Shown here piece after piece: positions 33,698-44,809 of a DNA stretch of 64,000 bases (the stretch's first letter is position 1; each line of letters opens with the position of its first letter). The DNA is taken from positions 13,765,168-13,829,167 of the forward strand of contig NC_047101.1 of the NCBI RefSeq assembly GCF_902459505.1, in the 5' to 3' direction. The DNA is from Geotrypetes seraphini. Taxonomy: Eukaryota; Chordata; Amphibia; Gymnophiona; Dermophiidae. Made by a program: the position numbers and the translations under genes. The notes under the pieces are model-generated. The model was not told the origin of the DNA and did no database searches. It saw nothing but the letters and a program-made list of their open reading frames with translations.

Positions 33698-33954
33698 CTG
33701 CAGGAAAGAGAATTCCGTTTAGGACCAGTTGAAATATGGTCACCTTTCCGGCCAAGGTGGTCTTGATTGCGGGGCTGTAAATTTTACATACCACTAAACA
33801 AACTGGAGATTTGCTTTGATGAGTCCACGGCAGAGCTGGGTGCTGCCGTTCTGCAGGTCTGGATTTGAGCCATGAGCTTGTGCACACCCTGAGCTAGTTG
33901 GGTCCTCTTAATTTTGCAGCTAAATAAAAGCAGGTCTTTCTGCTTAGATTTAAG

Positions 33955-34080
33955 GAGAAAAAATCACTCTATAGACCTGTTCAAAGAGTAAAGTTTCTGA
34001 GCAAGTTTTGGTGAACTGAGTTACATCATCCATACAACTTTACTCTTTGAACAGGTCTATAGAGTGATTTTTTCTTTTTC
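33955..34080. repeat. Small perfect hairpin
   Basis: ATCACTCTATAGACCTGTTC at the left mirrors GAACAGGTCTATAGAGTGAT at the right, with about 50 bp between. Probably a small fold-back element. Confidence 0.8.
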
Positions 34081-34174
34081 TAATATATGCACCTTTTCAC
34101 TCTTGTTACATTGTGTGTAACTTGTCCCCCTAATCTTCATATCTGACTAGATTTAAGGAGAGGCTATCCATATG

Positions 34175-34532
34175 CAGATACTCGTCGACTTACGACCTAT
34201 TCAAGTTATGACTGTTCGAATTTACAACGCAGTTTCCCCCGCCAGCTGTTAGCAGCCCCAATCTCCCGCATTCCCAAGTCTCGCTACGCAGCAGTAATAT
34301 AATATAAAGAGGAGGAGGCGCCACAACGAACGTCCACCACAAAGGGACCGTGCGGTGCTCGACTTAGAAAGTAAGAAAATGTGGATAAAATATGACTTTA
34401 AGATGATTACAATATCATTACCCAGTCTAATACAGTATTCTTACCTTAGTCTAACATAGGCCGACTTGCGTCCCGATCAACTTATGACCTGTCAGTCGGA
34501 ACCAATTACGGTCGTAAGTCAACGAGTACCTG
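34175..34532. mobile_element. Tc1/mariner-like non-autonomous element, copy 4 (divergent)
   Basis: CAGATACTCGTCGACTTACG mirrors CGTAAGTCAACGAGTACCTG at the right; TA follows on the right. Belongs to a related but distinct subfamily. Confidence 0.72.
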
Positions 34533-34575
34533 TAATTGCTTTGAAGGATCCCTCCCTCCCCCGAACCCTGAATAA

Positions 34576-35144
34576 AGGGCTAGATTCACTAACCCCCGAA
34601 TCCTTATCTGATCCGTGCCCGATTGCATGCAGGCCGACGAATTCACAAAAGGCCTGCATGCAAATGGGGACGATCGTTGACACCCCCCCCCACACACACA
34701 CACTGCACGGACTGCTAGAGAGCGATCCCGACGCATGCGCAGGTCATCTGTAGACGGTCCGCGCATGTGTCTAAGACCCGCGACTTTTTTTTAACTTTTA
34801 AACAGCCCAGCGAGTCCGTGATTTTAACCCACGGGCTCAGGGGATCAGGGCTGAGAAGGGGCAGAGAGCAGATCGGGGCAGAGAAGCAGGGCGGCAGAAG
34901 GCAGGACAGTTGGAAAGGACCTCAGCGACTGGTCCAAAGCAGTCGCGTACTTTGGATCGGCCAGCCCAGTCGGAGTTGCTTTTTTTTTTTAATTTTCGTG
35001 AATCGCTTCCTTCCTGCTTTGCATGCCGATTCCCCTCATTTGCATGCACGGATCGGGGTGGGATCGCTGCACAGGCTAGTGAATCGGGTCGGAGGGGTCG
35101 CAAACTGATCGGAACACGATCGGTTTGCTTTGTGAATCTAGTCC
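34576..35144. mobile_element. Fold-back DNA element (GGGCTAGATTCACTA ends)
   Basis: GGGCTAGATTCACTAA at the left mirrors TTTGTGAATCTAGTCC at the right, enclosing GATCGG/CCGATC-rich arms and GCATGCAGGCC. About 570 bp, no gene. Confidence 0.78.
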
Positions 35145-35459
35145 AAAGAGGGAAAGGTCAGGGTAGTCTCAGATTGAATAAAGGCGTGAGGAGTGAAAAA
35201 TAATCTCACTAAAGAGAACACATGTGAAAAAGCAAAGAAAACACCCCCCCCCTTCCCCACATTCACATAAGGAACAATCAGAACAGAACATGTTTTCATA
35301 TTTTCAGTCTTGAAGAACCAACAAAGTTTGCACGGACCCTCATTTTTAACTGCTCTACGGTTATCATAATTCTAACTGCCCAATTATCATAAGTTTAAAA
35401 AGATTTGGGGAGCCATTGATTATTTATTCTAATGATCAGACATCTTAAACACCTTAGTA

Positions 35460-35677
35460 TTAGATAAGTTATAGGGGGTGGGGTGGGAGTGGGAAAGACA
35501 ATAATTGATAATTGTTTATTATTAATATATGGGTGGGTGGGAAGGGATTCTTTTATATTTATATATTTTAAAGAGTATAAGTAAGTTTGTCAAGTGATTA
35601 GTTAAAATTTTTCTGATTGAATAATATACACTTGTTGTAATATTTGAAAATGAATAAAGATTTGAAAAAAAAAAAAA
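35460..35677 (+). mobile_element. Poly-A LINE 3' tail, divergent copy 3
   Basis: GGGGTGGGGTGGGAGTGGG through GAAAATGAATAAAGATTTG and poly-A, parallel in layout to 14925-15168. Confidence 0.75.
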
Positions 35678-36559
35678 TTCTAACTGCACCACATGTTCCG
35701 TGCTTACATAGATTATTCACCTTAATCTGCTACTACTGTTTATTATTTCTATAGAGCTACTAGGCGCAATCAATGTAGTGTATAATTGAGGAGATCTCGG
35801 AAGAGACAGGATAAGACAACCCATAACAAATGAAAAATACTCCATGCATCGCTAAACTATTTACAGTAAACATAAAAATATACATATACCTACGTTAAAC
35901 TCTATACCATCACTCCTCTTCCTCTCAACCTAATAACCTTCCCTAAATGACTTATATTAGGGCAACTATCCAATAAAATGTGGCCTCCAATATTTTGACC
36001 ATGGAAACTACATCTTAATAGTAAAATATCATCTTTAATTAGCTGTAGGATCTACAACCTCTAACCTCAAGTACAAACACTAGATCAATGCCCTGAAGTT
36101 TCTACGTAACAGGTTTAAAATAATCTCTTCATGAAGGCAATTACATTTATTTATTTTTTTTTCAAATAAAATAAATTCTTGTTTTATCTCGTCTGGCTTA
36201 ACTTTTCTCCGGTCTGATTCCTGTTCTTCTGACGCAGCGGGCTGCTGCCCTGCGAAACAAGGCTGCCCTCGTCTAGTTTCCTGGATGGCATACTGCTGAA
36301 TGTGGCCTGGGGGGGGGGGGGGATTTTGTTGGAGTGATTGTGGTCTTGATCGTGGTCTCTGGAAGGTTGCTGTAGTGGAAAAAATTGTGTTCCGCTGCCT
36401 CACAGACCTAGTTCAGAGATCCCTGCCGGGAAGGTGACAGCTAACAGCTAAGTGACTGTTTTTTTCAGCAGTGTACGGTCTCTTCTCAAGTTTGGTAGGC
36501 ATCCCTAAATAAGAAGGTTTTTAATTTTGACTTGAATTTATCTAGAGACATTTGCTTAC
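35678..36559. other. Intronic DNA, unassigned
   Basis: 36170-36400 has a TTTATT...CTGCCCTGCGAAACAAGG pattern like one arm of the fold-backs in this window. No exon. Confidence 0.4.
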
Positions 36560-36586
36560 CTTAGGCCCCTGAACTCCTGGAAGACC
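36560..36586 (-). CDS. COL13A1: COL13A1 window exon 14 (27 nt)
   Basis: Residues 247-255, GLPGVQGPK, three triplets. The acceptor is gttttccag and the donor gtaagc. Only 403 nt of intron separates it from exon 13. Confidence 0.93.
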
Positions 36587-36639
36587 CTGGAAAACAAAAT
36601 ATTTTATACTTTCATTAACTGAAATTTAAATAGACGAAG

Positions 36640-36910
36640 GGGCTCATAATCGAAACAGAAATATGTCTAAAAATCCACCCAAGTCGGCACTTGGATGATC
36701 AATAAGACAGGTCATGCAAGTGTTGATAATCAAAACGTGTTTTTAGACATATCCAGAGACTTTTTAAGGCCTCTCAATCCCGCTGTGCGCCCTGAGCTGA
36801 AAGGGGTGTGTTTGAAGGAGTGGTTAGGGTGGGATGTGGCCCACCCCAAGCCTTTCCCGGCCCCACTTTTCCATTTCCTTTTCATCTGCAAATTAAGCCC
36901 TTTTGAATAC
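36640..36910. mobile_element. Possible DNA element fragment in short intron
   Basis: GGGGCTCATAATCGAAAC and a partly mirrored ATAATCAAAACGTGTTTTTA fill most of the 403-nt intron between exons 14 and 13. Right end not found. Confidence 0.45.
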
Positions 36911-36989
36911 ATATTTAAATGTAAGTGCCAGTGCTGAAATCAATGGCCATTACTTGTAGCCCAACAGCAAGCATTATTCATCAACTTAC

Positions 36990-37031
36990 CATAGGACCTG
37001 GGGGCCCTGGTGGTCCTTGCTCTGGTATAAT
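36990..37031 (-). CDS. COL13A1: COL13A1 window exon 13, leaves helix break (42 nt)
   Basis: Residues 233-246, IIPEQGPPGPPGPM. It is the only exon that does not begin with glycine: it begins in the break (IIPEQ) and restarts the helix with GPP GPP. The acceptor is ttggtgcag and the donor gtaagt. Being phase 0, skipping it would fuse the break directly to the next triplets. Confidence 0.94.
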
Positions 37032-37177
37032 CTGCACCAAAGAAATGAATTACCAATTAAAACTGTTTCCGTCTGAAATGGCATTTTCACTACACAAATT
37101 CGCTGTATGATCACCAAGCTCATTTCAGATAGTCTTTAATTTAACTGGACAATTACTTCAGTAGAAAAATATTTGTT

Positions 37178-37475
37178 ACATAGAAACATAGAAGATGACG
37201 GCAGAAAAGGGCTACAGCCCATCAAGTCTGCCCACTCTGCTTACCCACCCCCTGTCTATGCCCTAATGACCCAATTTCCTTATCTTGACCCTCGTAGGGA
37301 TCCCACATGGGTATCCCATTTATTCTTAAAGTCTGGCATGCTATCTGCCTCGATCACCTGCACTGGAAGCTTGTTCCAACGATCAACCACTCTCTCTGTG
37401 AAAAAATACTTTCTGGTGTCGCCATGAAATTTTCCGCCCCTGAGTTTGAGCGGGTGCCCTCTTGTTAACATTGCT
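37178..37475 (-). mobile_element. CR1-type LINE, 3' fragment
   Basis: The minus strand encodes RGHPLKLRGGKFHGDTRKYF and FFTERVVDRWNKLPVQVIEA-type text. It is cut off at 37475, short of the upstream RT region. Confidence 0.88.
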
Positions 37476-37899
37476 TTATAACCTACAATTTTATTCCTTG
37501 CATTTGCAAATATTTGCCATGAATTGACTGTAAATACCCACATGCTATCTCCATACTTGACAGCATATGAGACTGGCTCAGACAACATAGATTAAAATTA
37601 AATCCTGATAAATTCTGCTCTCACAGAAAGATTGCTACACTCCTGTTATTCTTCTTAAATATCTGCCCTTTCAATAACGTAATTTGTAAAGATTGTGGGA
37701 GTGTAGATAGATAAGAGACCTGAATTTTCAAAAGCATATTTCTTATATGGTACAGTGCTGTTTTGATATGCATCAGTTATTATATTGCATAAGATGTTCC
37801 TTCAGATTGAGTACAGTAGCTCTCACGGGATGAATATGGAGACTGAGTGGACTTCTTTGTTCTAGACCAGTTACCTGTGAGGTATTGATCAAGTTAAAC

Positions 37900-38640
37900 A
37901 GCATGTTAAATCCGGTTCGGGATGGGTTCTTCCCGGACCAATCGTATATAGGAGGGGGCGGGCTCATAGCAGGAAATGAATATAAAAGGAGTCCCCAAAG
38001 AGCGGCTGCCATCTTACAAACACAGAAGGATAGAGGTGGATAGCTGCGGTGGTGGTAAGCAAAAAGGTTTCTAAACCGGGTTTTTTATTAGGTTGGGAGA
38101 GTAATGGTACATGTGAGGCTATTATAATTTGTTTAACATTTTGTTTTAGGGCAGACCCCTGATGAAACTCTCGTGAAACATGTCGGGTCTCACCGCTAGC
38201 CTTATATAGAGAACTGAAAGTTCACCATTACTGAGATAAGTGAATACTAAAAATCTTTAAAAAAAAAATATAATAAGAATTGCACATTATTTTAAATTGA
38301 ACAGACCGGTGAGGAGTTCACCACTTGAATCTCCCCGTTGGGATACTTTTGTGGGACGGAGGAGTGGTTCTGAGGTCTGTTGAGATGTTTAGAGAACCAT
38401 TTAATTTTTTTTAATTTAATTTAATTTTTCTTTTTTCAACCATCTTTATTTTCTCTTCTTTATTAATTTCCAGGTACTTTAGTTAGATTGTGAGCCTTCG
38501 GGACAGCAAGGGAATTTTTTAAGTACCTTCTTACTTCTCATTTATAATCTTAATGTATATTTTCTTCAAACCGCTTAGAACCTAACGGATGTAGCGGTAT
38601 ATAAGAAATAAATTACATTACATTACATTACATTTAAAGT
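37900..38640 (+). other. Promoter-like repeat block of unknown family
   Basis: GGGGGCGGGCTCATAGCAGG and a TATA-like AATATAAAAGG near 37978 precede a stretch with GACCCCTGATGAAACTCTCG and GTGAAACATGTCGGGTC. A LINE/SINE-like tail follows (AACCGCTTAGAACCTAACGG, 38570-38590; ATTACATTACATTACATT). Probably mobile DNA; not assigned. Confidence 0.4.
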
Positions 38641-39100
38641 ACTCATTAACGTGGGACAAGGTATTTGAAGAGCGCCATTCTGGGCTTTGGCATCACTATG
38701 TGCTTTTAGCCGCCAGGGAGATAGGTACTGGTCAGGAGGCTGCTTAGCTATTTTTTTTTTTTATCACCTTTAATTGCTTTTAAATGAGGTGGTCAATTAC
38801 CGCATCATTTATCACCTTGTAAATTTCGGTGACCCGACGAGAATCAGACCCAAAATTCTACCAAACTCCACATCTGCATCTTGTGTTGTCCTGCACGTGA
38901 ATTCAGCTAGCCTCTTTTTGGTGAAATCTACCTTTCACCTCTACTCTCGGACTTCTTATTTGAGATCCAGCAGCAGCTCAGTAGGATCAGGCCAAAACGG
39001 AATTGTTACAGTTCAAAATGAGCAAACAACCGGCACATTTCCATTCTACTGATTTAGACAGTGTCCAATAAAGCAGTTTTCAAAGGCCGATAAACCTTAC
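38641..39100. other. Intronic DNA, nothing recognised
   Basis: No exon or repeat family identified between the repeat tail and exon 12. Confidence 0.4.
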
Positions 39101-39163
39101 CAGAGTCTCTTGCAGATTTGCAGTTCCGGCTTCTCCCTTGTCGCCTTTTGGTCCATCCACTCC
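39101..39163 (-). CDS. COL13A1: COL13A1 window exon 12, enters helix break (63 nt)
   Basis: Residues 212-232: GVDGPKGDKGEAG, then the collagen repeat ends in TANLQETL at the donor gtaagg. Together with the next exon this forms a break of about 13 residues in the triple helix. The acceptor is aactttcag. The mammalian protein, as I recall it, also has a short Gln/Glu/Leu-rich break here preceding a proline-rich restart. Confidence 0.95.
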
Positions 39164-39354
39164 CTGAAAGTTATAAAATACTAAGCTGGGGATGCTTTTA
39201 TAATTTTGAAAAGGGAAAACAGAAAGAAAAGTAAAGCAATGCTTCATATCTCTTGTCGATTTGCTAATATGTAAAAGGAACAGAAAAAAATTAGAAAATG
39301 GAGTGACTGCAGTGTTTCTAATCAAGACAGTAATGTCCGTGAGGGGGGAAAAGA

Positions 39355-39874
39355 GCTGTGAAAGATAAAGATAGGGTCACCAGATTGCCCCACCCTGATC
39401 CATCCCAGCCCCTCCCTTTTCTTCCCCCAGCCCCGCCCCCAGACACACCTTGCGTCTCCTTTCCTGAGCTCCGGGCCAGGTTTAGAGAGCCTCTGCGAAT
39501 GACTTTACACTAATGCGCACATGTGTGTGATGTTATGTCAATATCCACATGTGCAGAGGTCCTCCAGATGTGGCCCCCAGCTCAGGGCCTTTGAAAACAT
39601 GGACAAACCCCTAACAACTATCTTCCTACTTGGGGCCATGACACCAATAAAGCTTCACAGCATTCATTCCTACCTGGCCTTGGTCATATGTGCAAATACA
39701 GGACCACAAACTAAAAGTCTAATATGCACAAATGAAACCTGGTCAACTTTGACTTGTATAGTGATATCATTGATATTTTTTGATATCGATATTCCCCCAC
39801 TTATGTTGTTGGTCTTTCAACTAGAGTGTGTGATTTTTATTGTCTTTTTTCTTTACTTTGAAAGATGGACATAC
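39355..39874. other. Intronic DNA with a repeat scrap
   Basis: ATAGGGTCACCAGATTGCCC at 39370 resembles a dispersed element end; the remainder is unassigned. Confidence 0.4.
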
Positions 39875-39955
39875 CGCTAGACCTGATAAACCCATTTCGC
39901 CTTTCTCTCCTTTTGATCCGGGAGTTCCCACGTTTCCTGGATCCCCTTTAGAACC
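39875..39955 (-). CDS. COL13A1: COL13A1 window exon 11 (81 nt)
   Basis: Residues 185-211, opening GSKGDPGNVG and closing GEMGLSGLA, nine perfect triplets. The acceptor is gtctctag and the donor gtatgt. It contains a KGEKGE charged patch of the type that stabilises collagen trimers. Confidence 0.95.
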
Positions 39956-40295
39956 CTAGAGACAACAGAAATAGCGTTTTATTAGCGAAGGAGGATATAC
40001 TATCGGAACTCTTTTTAACCCTTTGAGGACTAGATTGAATGCAATCTTACTCACCTTAGTTAACACAAGTCCCATTACTGTCAATAGGTTTGTTTTCTTA
40101 TTACAGAATAGAATTCACATTAATGAACTTTAGTAAATCAGGGAAAATAATGTAGCAGTTATGACTGAAGAAATAAAGTTACATTCATTTTAAATTCTAT
40201 TTTTTAAACTTGTTCTATAAAGATGAGCATAATACAGCTGGTGATTATTAGAAAATAATCAGATATTATGGTAATCTTTCTATTCCCACCACTAA

Positions 40296-40541
40296 AAGAA
40301 TAGATTTCCTGCCACAAAATTGTAGAATTTTTGATCAATTGGTTATATTTTATTTTTGCATCTTTGGAGTCGTCCTTGCATACTACTAGCTATGACATCT
40401 TGCAAAATTATCCACTAAATGAATAGATTTCCTGCCACAAAATTGTAGAATTTTTGATCAATCGGTTACATTTTATTTTTGTCATCTTTGGAGTCGTCCT
40501 TGCATACTACTAGCTATGACATCTTGCAAAATTATCCACTA
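40296..40541. repeat. Tandem duplication, 123-bp unit, two copies
   Basis: TAGATTTCCTGCCACAAAAT at 40301 recurs at 40424, and the two units agree at nearly all positions through AAATTATCCACTAA. Confidence 0.95.
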
Positions 40542-40847
40542 ATGGCATATTCTGGATATTAGCAGCAGCAGAGAAACTGTATAATCTTCCAAATCTGTAG
40601 CAAAGAAAAATCTAGGCATGCCACAGTAAAACCAAAGTCTTTGAGCATCGAATTCTTAAAAAGAGGTGCCAAAAAAACGAAACCATCTAAGCAGCAAGTT
40701 AGATGCGGTTTATAGAACGGCACGGCTCCTGGGTGTAAATGCCAAAGTTTAGGCATGCAGACAGGCAGAAGAGCCCCTCGCCTTGAGATGCAAGCAGAAC
40801 AACAAGAAAAGCCAAGGGGGATGTCTTTTCAAACAATAATAAAGTCT

Positions 40848-41083
40848 TTATTCAAAACAAAAAGATCCCAACAAGGATCCCAGTTTCGGTGTTTAGAAGA
40901 CGCCTTCTTCAGGGGACACTTTGCTTTCGTAGCGTTCAGAACAGTGCAGACTGCCTGCGAACGAGTCTTCCCATTGTCAAACTTTTTTTTTTTGACTCTA
41001 CGTTTTCAGCAAAGTGTCCCCCGAAGAAGGCGTAAAGGCCGAAACTGGGATCCTTGTTGGGACATTTTTGTTTCGAATACACA
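40848..41083. mobile_element. Palindromic element with CTTCTTCAGGGG hairpin motifs
   Basis: GATCCCAACAAGGATCCCAG with GTTTCGG at the left mirrors CCGAAACTGGGATCC with TTGTTGGGA at the right. Each arm carries GCCTTCTTCAGGGGACACTT or its complement. Confidence 0.8.
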
Positions 41084-41139
41084 CTTTAGGCATGGCCATT
41101 TGCACCAGTGTAAACATGCAGTAAATCCTTATTCCTACA

Positions 41140-42245
41140 TATAATAATAATAATAATAACTTTATTTTTGTATACCGCAATACCACAAAACAGTTCAGAG
41201 CGGTTTACAGGTTAAGAGACTGTACATTTACAGCGAAGTTACAGCATGTCAGAAAACAATTTAGAGCAATTTATGCAATGAAGGTGCAGAGAATTAGTTA
41301 ACAAGTGTATGGTATAAACCAATGACAATTACAAAATGATCCAATCGCTGTTGTCAGGGGGGTGCCAACCGGGGAAAAAGGGGAGGAAGGGTAGGGAGGG
41401 GAGGCGAGGTTGGGATTATTAGTTTGGTAGGGAGGGCGGGGGTATATATAGGGGCGGATTCCCCTTATTCTGCAATTACATAATTGCGAGGAATGCCCCC
41501 GATCTGCCCCATGACCCTCTCATTTCTGTGCCTCCTTTTTGGTGCCATGCACAAAATTTAGGCACAGAAATTTAAATCAAATCCAATTAACGCCGATAAT
41601 TGCTTGTTAAGAAGCCAATTATCGGCGCTAATTGGTTTATTATTCAATTAACCTTTTCCTACCATAATAAATTTTACTTTACGCTGGTTCCAATCGTAAT
41701 TATTTTAGCAAAGTTTTGTATTATTCACCGTTATCATTTACGGCTATTGTAAACATAATGTAAATAAGTCATAAGTCTGTAAATTCAAATATTTTGTGTT
41801 CCTGGCTCTTTATTAGTCCATACAGACTGTTTATCCACGATGGCAACGACATTTTTGGAATGTCCCGTCATGTGCAACTCAAAGCCTCACAAACAGAAAT
41901 TGGGTGTGAAAACTACATTGCAAAAACTAGCCAATGTTCTGGTCATATTGTCCTCAGTGTGACATTTGTACAGTGTCTTTTGTAGATTTACTTTAATGCA
42001 AAGCGTAAGTATGCATAGTGGTCCTGGATAAAACTGGATCTTTGTCATCTGTGACACCTTTTAAAGCACCGATAAAATGAGATGTTGCACCCTTTAAAAG
42101 GTATCACAATCTGCAACAACTTCACCACACTGACCTTGGATCACTCAGCTCTTTGTCTCAGTCATATTGCACTTAAATAGTATACAAATAATGAATGAAA
42201 CAATAAAATATTTGATAAAAGTAACATTTCATCTGATGATTATAC
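41140..42245. other. Intron interior with LINE tail
   Basis: 41150-41310 is a minus-strand LINE 3' end (TTTTTGTATACCGCAATACC). 41470-42245 holds TAATTATCGGCG-like inverted words near 41590-41630 and is otherwise unassigned. Confidence 0.5.
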
Positions 42246-42290
42246 CTTTTCTCCGTCCACTCCAGGAGGGCCAGGCAATCCAAGTTCTCC
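42246..42290 (-). CDS. COL13A1: COL13A1 window exon 10 (45 nt)
   Basis: Residues 170-184, GELGLPGPPGVDGEK, five perfect triplets with acceptor ccaactcag and donor gtataa. The next intron (2290 nt) holds a 123-bp tandem duplication and a fold-back element. Confidence 0.94.
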
Positions 42291-42734
42291 CTGAGTTGGT
42301 ATAAAAACAGCATGGATGCAAAAATGATTTGTCGCTTTATAGAACAACCACCAAGTGTGAACTAGCTTGCACGAGAGATCACAATAACATTCCAGGGCTC
42401 TAGGTGATGTTACTGCACAACTTATTAAGACCTCGATGGCCTTAAGCTAAATGTTTGGGGATCACTTTGCTGGAATAAACTGTCTGGCATCTAGGGGAAC
42501 TGCCTTCTGCTACACTGGACTCTCTTGTTTAAAGCAGTTGTGTTTTCTGATTTTACTACTAGTACACAGCTGGATTGGCTGAGCTCCTTCCTTGTTGCAT
42601 CTGTGCTTGGGAACCGGGACCCTCTTAAAATTTACTTGTGGCTTAACACCATGCAACAGGAGCTAAAAAACAGATTCAGAGCTCTGTCCAATCCTCATTT
42701 AAAGCTACACAGCCATCTCCCGTCTGGCTAAATA

Positions 42735-43165
42735 TGCTAGACCGGCAACCGCCAATATTCAGCAGGAGATAGCCAGTAATCTCCTGCTGAATATCCTGGT
42801 CAGCAGATTGGCCTAAAATGCAGGTCTATCTTTGGGAATTATGCCTTAGCTAGCCAAGCAGCTTGGTCACCTAAGTCTTTGGTGGCTGCATTTAACCTGG
42901 AAACTCAGTGCCGGTGGCCAGATACGGCCTTGGCTTTGAATATTCAGGTTCACGTCCAACCACAGGAGGTAGCTGTGCTGTCTCTTGTGGTCTGAATATT
43001 GGCCCCATAAAATCTTATCATCTGAGTGCACACTTGTGTACACTGCTCAAACTTTGCCTACATGCATACCCACTGACAAAGTATATGTCATTATGTGAAT
43101 GCACAATTCTACCCTGGTTGGCATTTTATAAAAGCCTGCACAAAAAAAAGTCTCCGACTAATTAC
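42735..43165. other. Possible old DNA element
   Basis: ATATTCAGCAGGAGATAGCC and its near complement lie close together (42756-42792). Similar ATTCAGCAGGAG text recurs at 46350. Family unknown. Confidence 0.45.
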
Positions 43166-43171
43166 CTCCAA

Positions 43172-43645
43172 AATATAGAAACATAGAAAGATGACGGCAG
43201 AAAAGGGCTATAGCCCATCAAGTCTGCCCACTCTACTGACCCATCCTCTTAAGTCTATACCTAGTGACCAATTCTTCAGATCGACTCTCGTAGGGATCCC
43301 ACATAGGCATCCCATTTATTCTTAAAGTCCAACACGCTGCTGGCCTCGATCACCTGCACCGGAAGCTTATTCCAACGGTCAACCACTCTTTCTGTGAAGA
43401 AATACTTCCTGATGTCGCCATGAAATTTCCCGCCCCTGAGTTTGAGCGGATGCCCTCTTGTGGCCGAGGGTCCTTTGAGAAAGAAGATATCATCTTCCAC
43501 CTCGATACGTCCTGTGATGTATTTAAATGTCTCAATCATGTCTCCCCTCTCCCTACGTTCCTCTAGAGTGTAGAGCTGTAATTTGTTTAGTCTCTCTTCG
43601 TACGAGAGACCCTTGAGCCCCAAGATCATCCTGGACTGCGCTTGA
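43172..43645 (-). mobile_element. CR1-type LINE, 3' end
   Basis: The minus strand encodes KGLSYEERLNKLQLYTLEER, RERGDMIETFKYITGRIEVE and NKLPVQVIEASSVLDFKNKW in one open frame. It lies 340 nt from exon 9. Confidence 0.9.
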
Positions 43646-43984
43646 GAGTAATCCTCTTTCTAAAAGTTACTGTTCAACAAACACTCTGGTGAATCCTCTG
43701 TTGTTGGCGAAGGGATACCTCAAGTGCCTGCAGCTATTTCTGACGTTAGAACTTAGTCTGGTCAATATAGCCTTAATGCAAGCTATCATTGGTCACTTTA
43801 AACTCTCCTTTCTTCTTTATATATCTAATTTTACTTATAAATACCACATTTTCAGTGCTACAAGGACCAGAAATCAACTTTAGGTAACTATGAACCCGAG
43901 TCATATTTAAACTGGAGACCTAAAGGCAAAAGACTATTCCTGAGCCACGTCACTAAACCATGCAGTCTTCGCAATCACACTAAC

Positions 43985-44056
43985 CTTTGATCCTGATGCT
44001 CCTTGAAGACCTGGTGGACCTTCAGGCCCTGGTAAGCCTGGAGGACCTGGAGGACC
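43985..44056 (-). CDS. COL13A1: COL13A1 window exon 9 (72 nt)
   Basis: Residues 146-169, opening GPPGPPGLPG and closing GASGSK, eight perfect triplets that restart the triple helix right after the link. The acceptor is tcttctcag; the donor gttagt is the least consensus of the set. Confidence 0.95.
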
Positions 44057-44584
44057 CTGAGAAGATTTCAAATAAAATATGCATTAGCTATTAAAAAAAA
44101 AAAAAAAAAAAGCATCTTTAAAGCAGATGTCTATCTTACAGTCTTTAAAATACAGTGAGTTTTTCCATTTACAAACCCCTCCACTCTTTATACTCAATTT
44201 CTTTTCTGTTTTCTGAAAAGATATTGTCTTATCTGTTTGCATTTTTAAAAAATTATAATCTCAATTCCTATGTTAACCCTCCTCATCTGAGGAGTCTCTA
44301 TACAATACTGAAACATCAGATGCATGAAAATGTTTCACAGAAGCTGAGTTGTGGCAGCCAGACCTTGACACTGAAAGTGCAATTTTCAAAGCAGTTCCCC
44401 GGGGAAACAGTAATTTATTTGGGTAAACTGGCTGTCTGGAAATTGCCCTCACTCAAGATTGGCTAGAAGCACATGCAGAATTTCATTGCAAGTGCATTTT
44501 AACCAAGTCAGGGGCAGGTGTTCTTATGGGTATGTTTTGGGAAGGATTGACACACAAGAACAGGGGAAACAAAACCACAAAACT

Positions 44585-44799
44585 CAAAGAGCAAAACCAA
44601 GGTGGAATTGTCCAATCAGAATGGTGCACAAAAAAGTGTCTTTCAAGATACCAAATGCCTTTATTCATCCAAAATGACTCATTGACTCAATGAGTCATTT
44701 TCGATGAATAAAGGCATTTGGTATCTATCAGATGAGTTGAAAGACACTTTTTTGTGCACCATTCTGATTGGACAATTCCACCTTGGTTTTGCTCTTTGG
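44585..44799. repeat. Near-perfect 105-bp inverted repeat with almost no loop
   Basis: Arms 44585-44689 and 44691-44799 mirror each other (ACCAAATGCCTTTATTCATC and complement), centred on TGACTCATTGACTCAATGAG. It lies in the intron between exons 8 and 9. Confidence 0.9.
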
Positions 44800-44809
44800 G
44801 AAGGATTGA

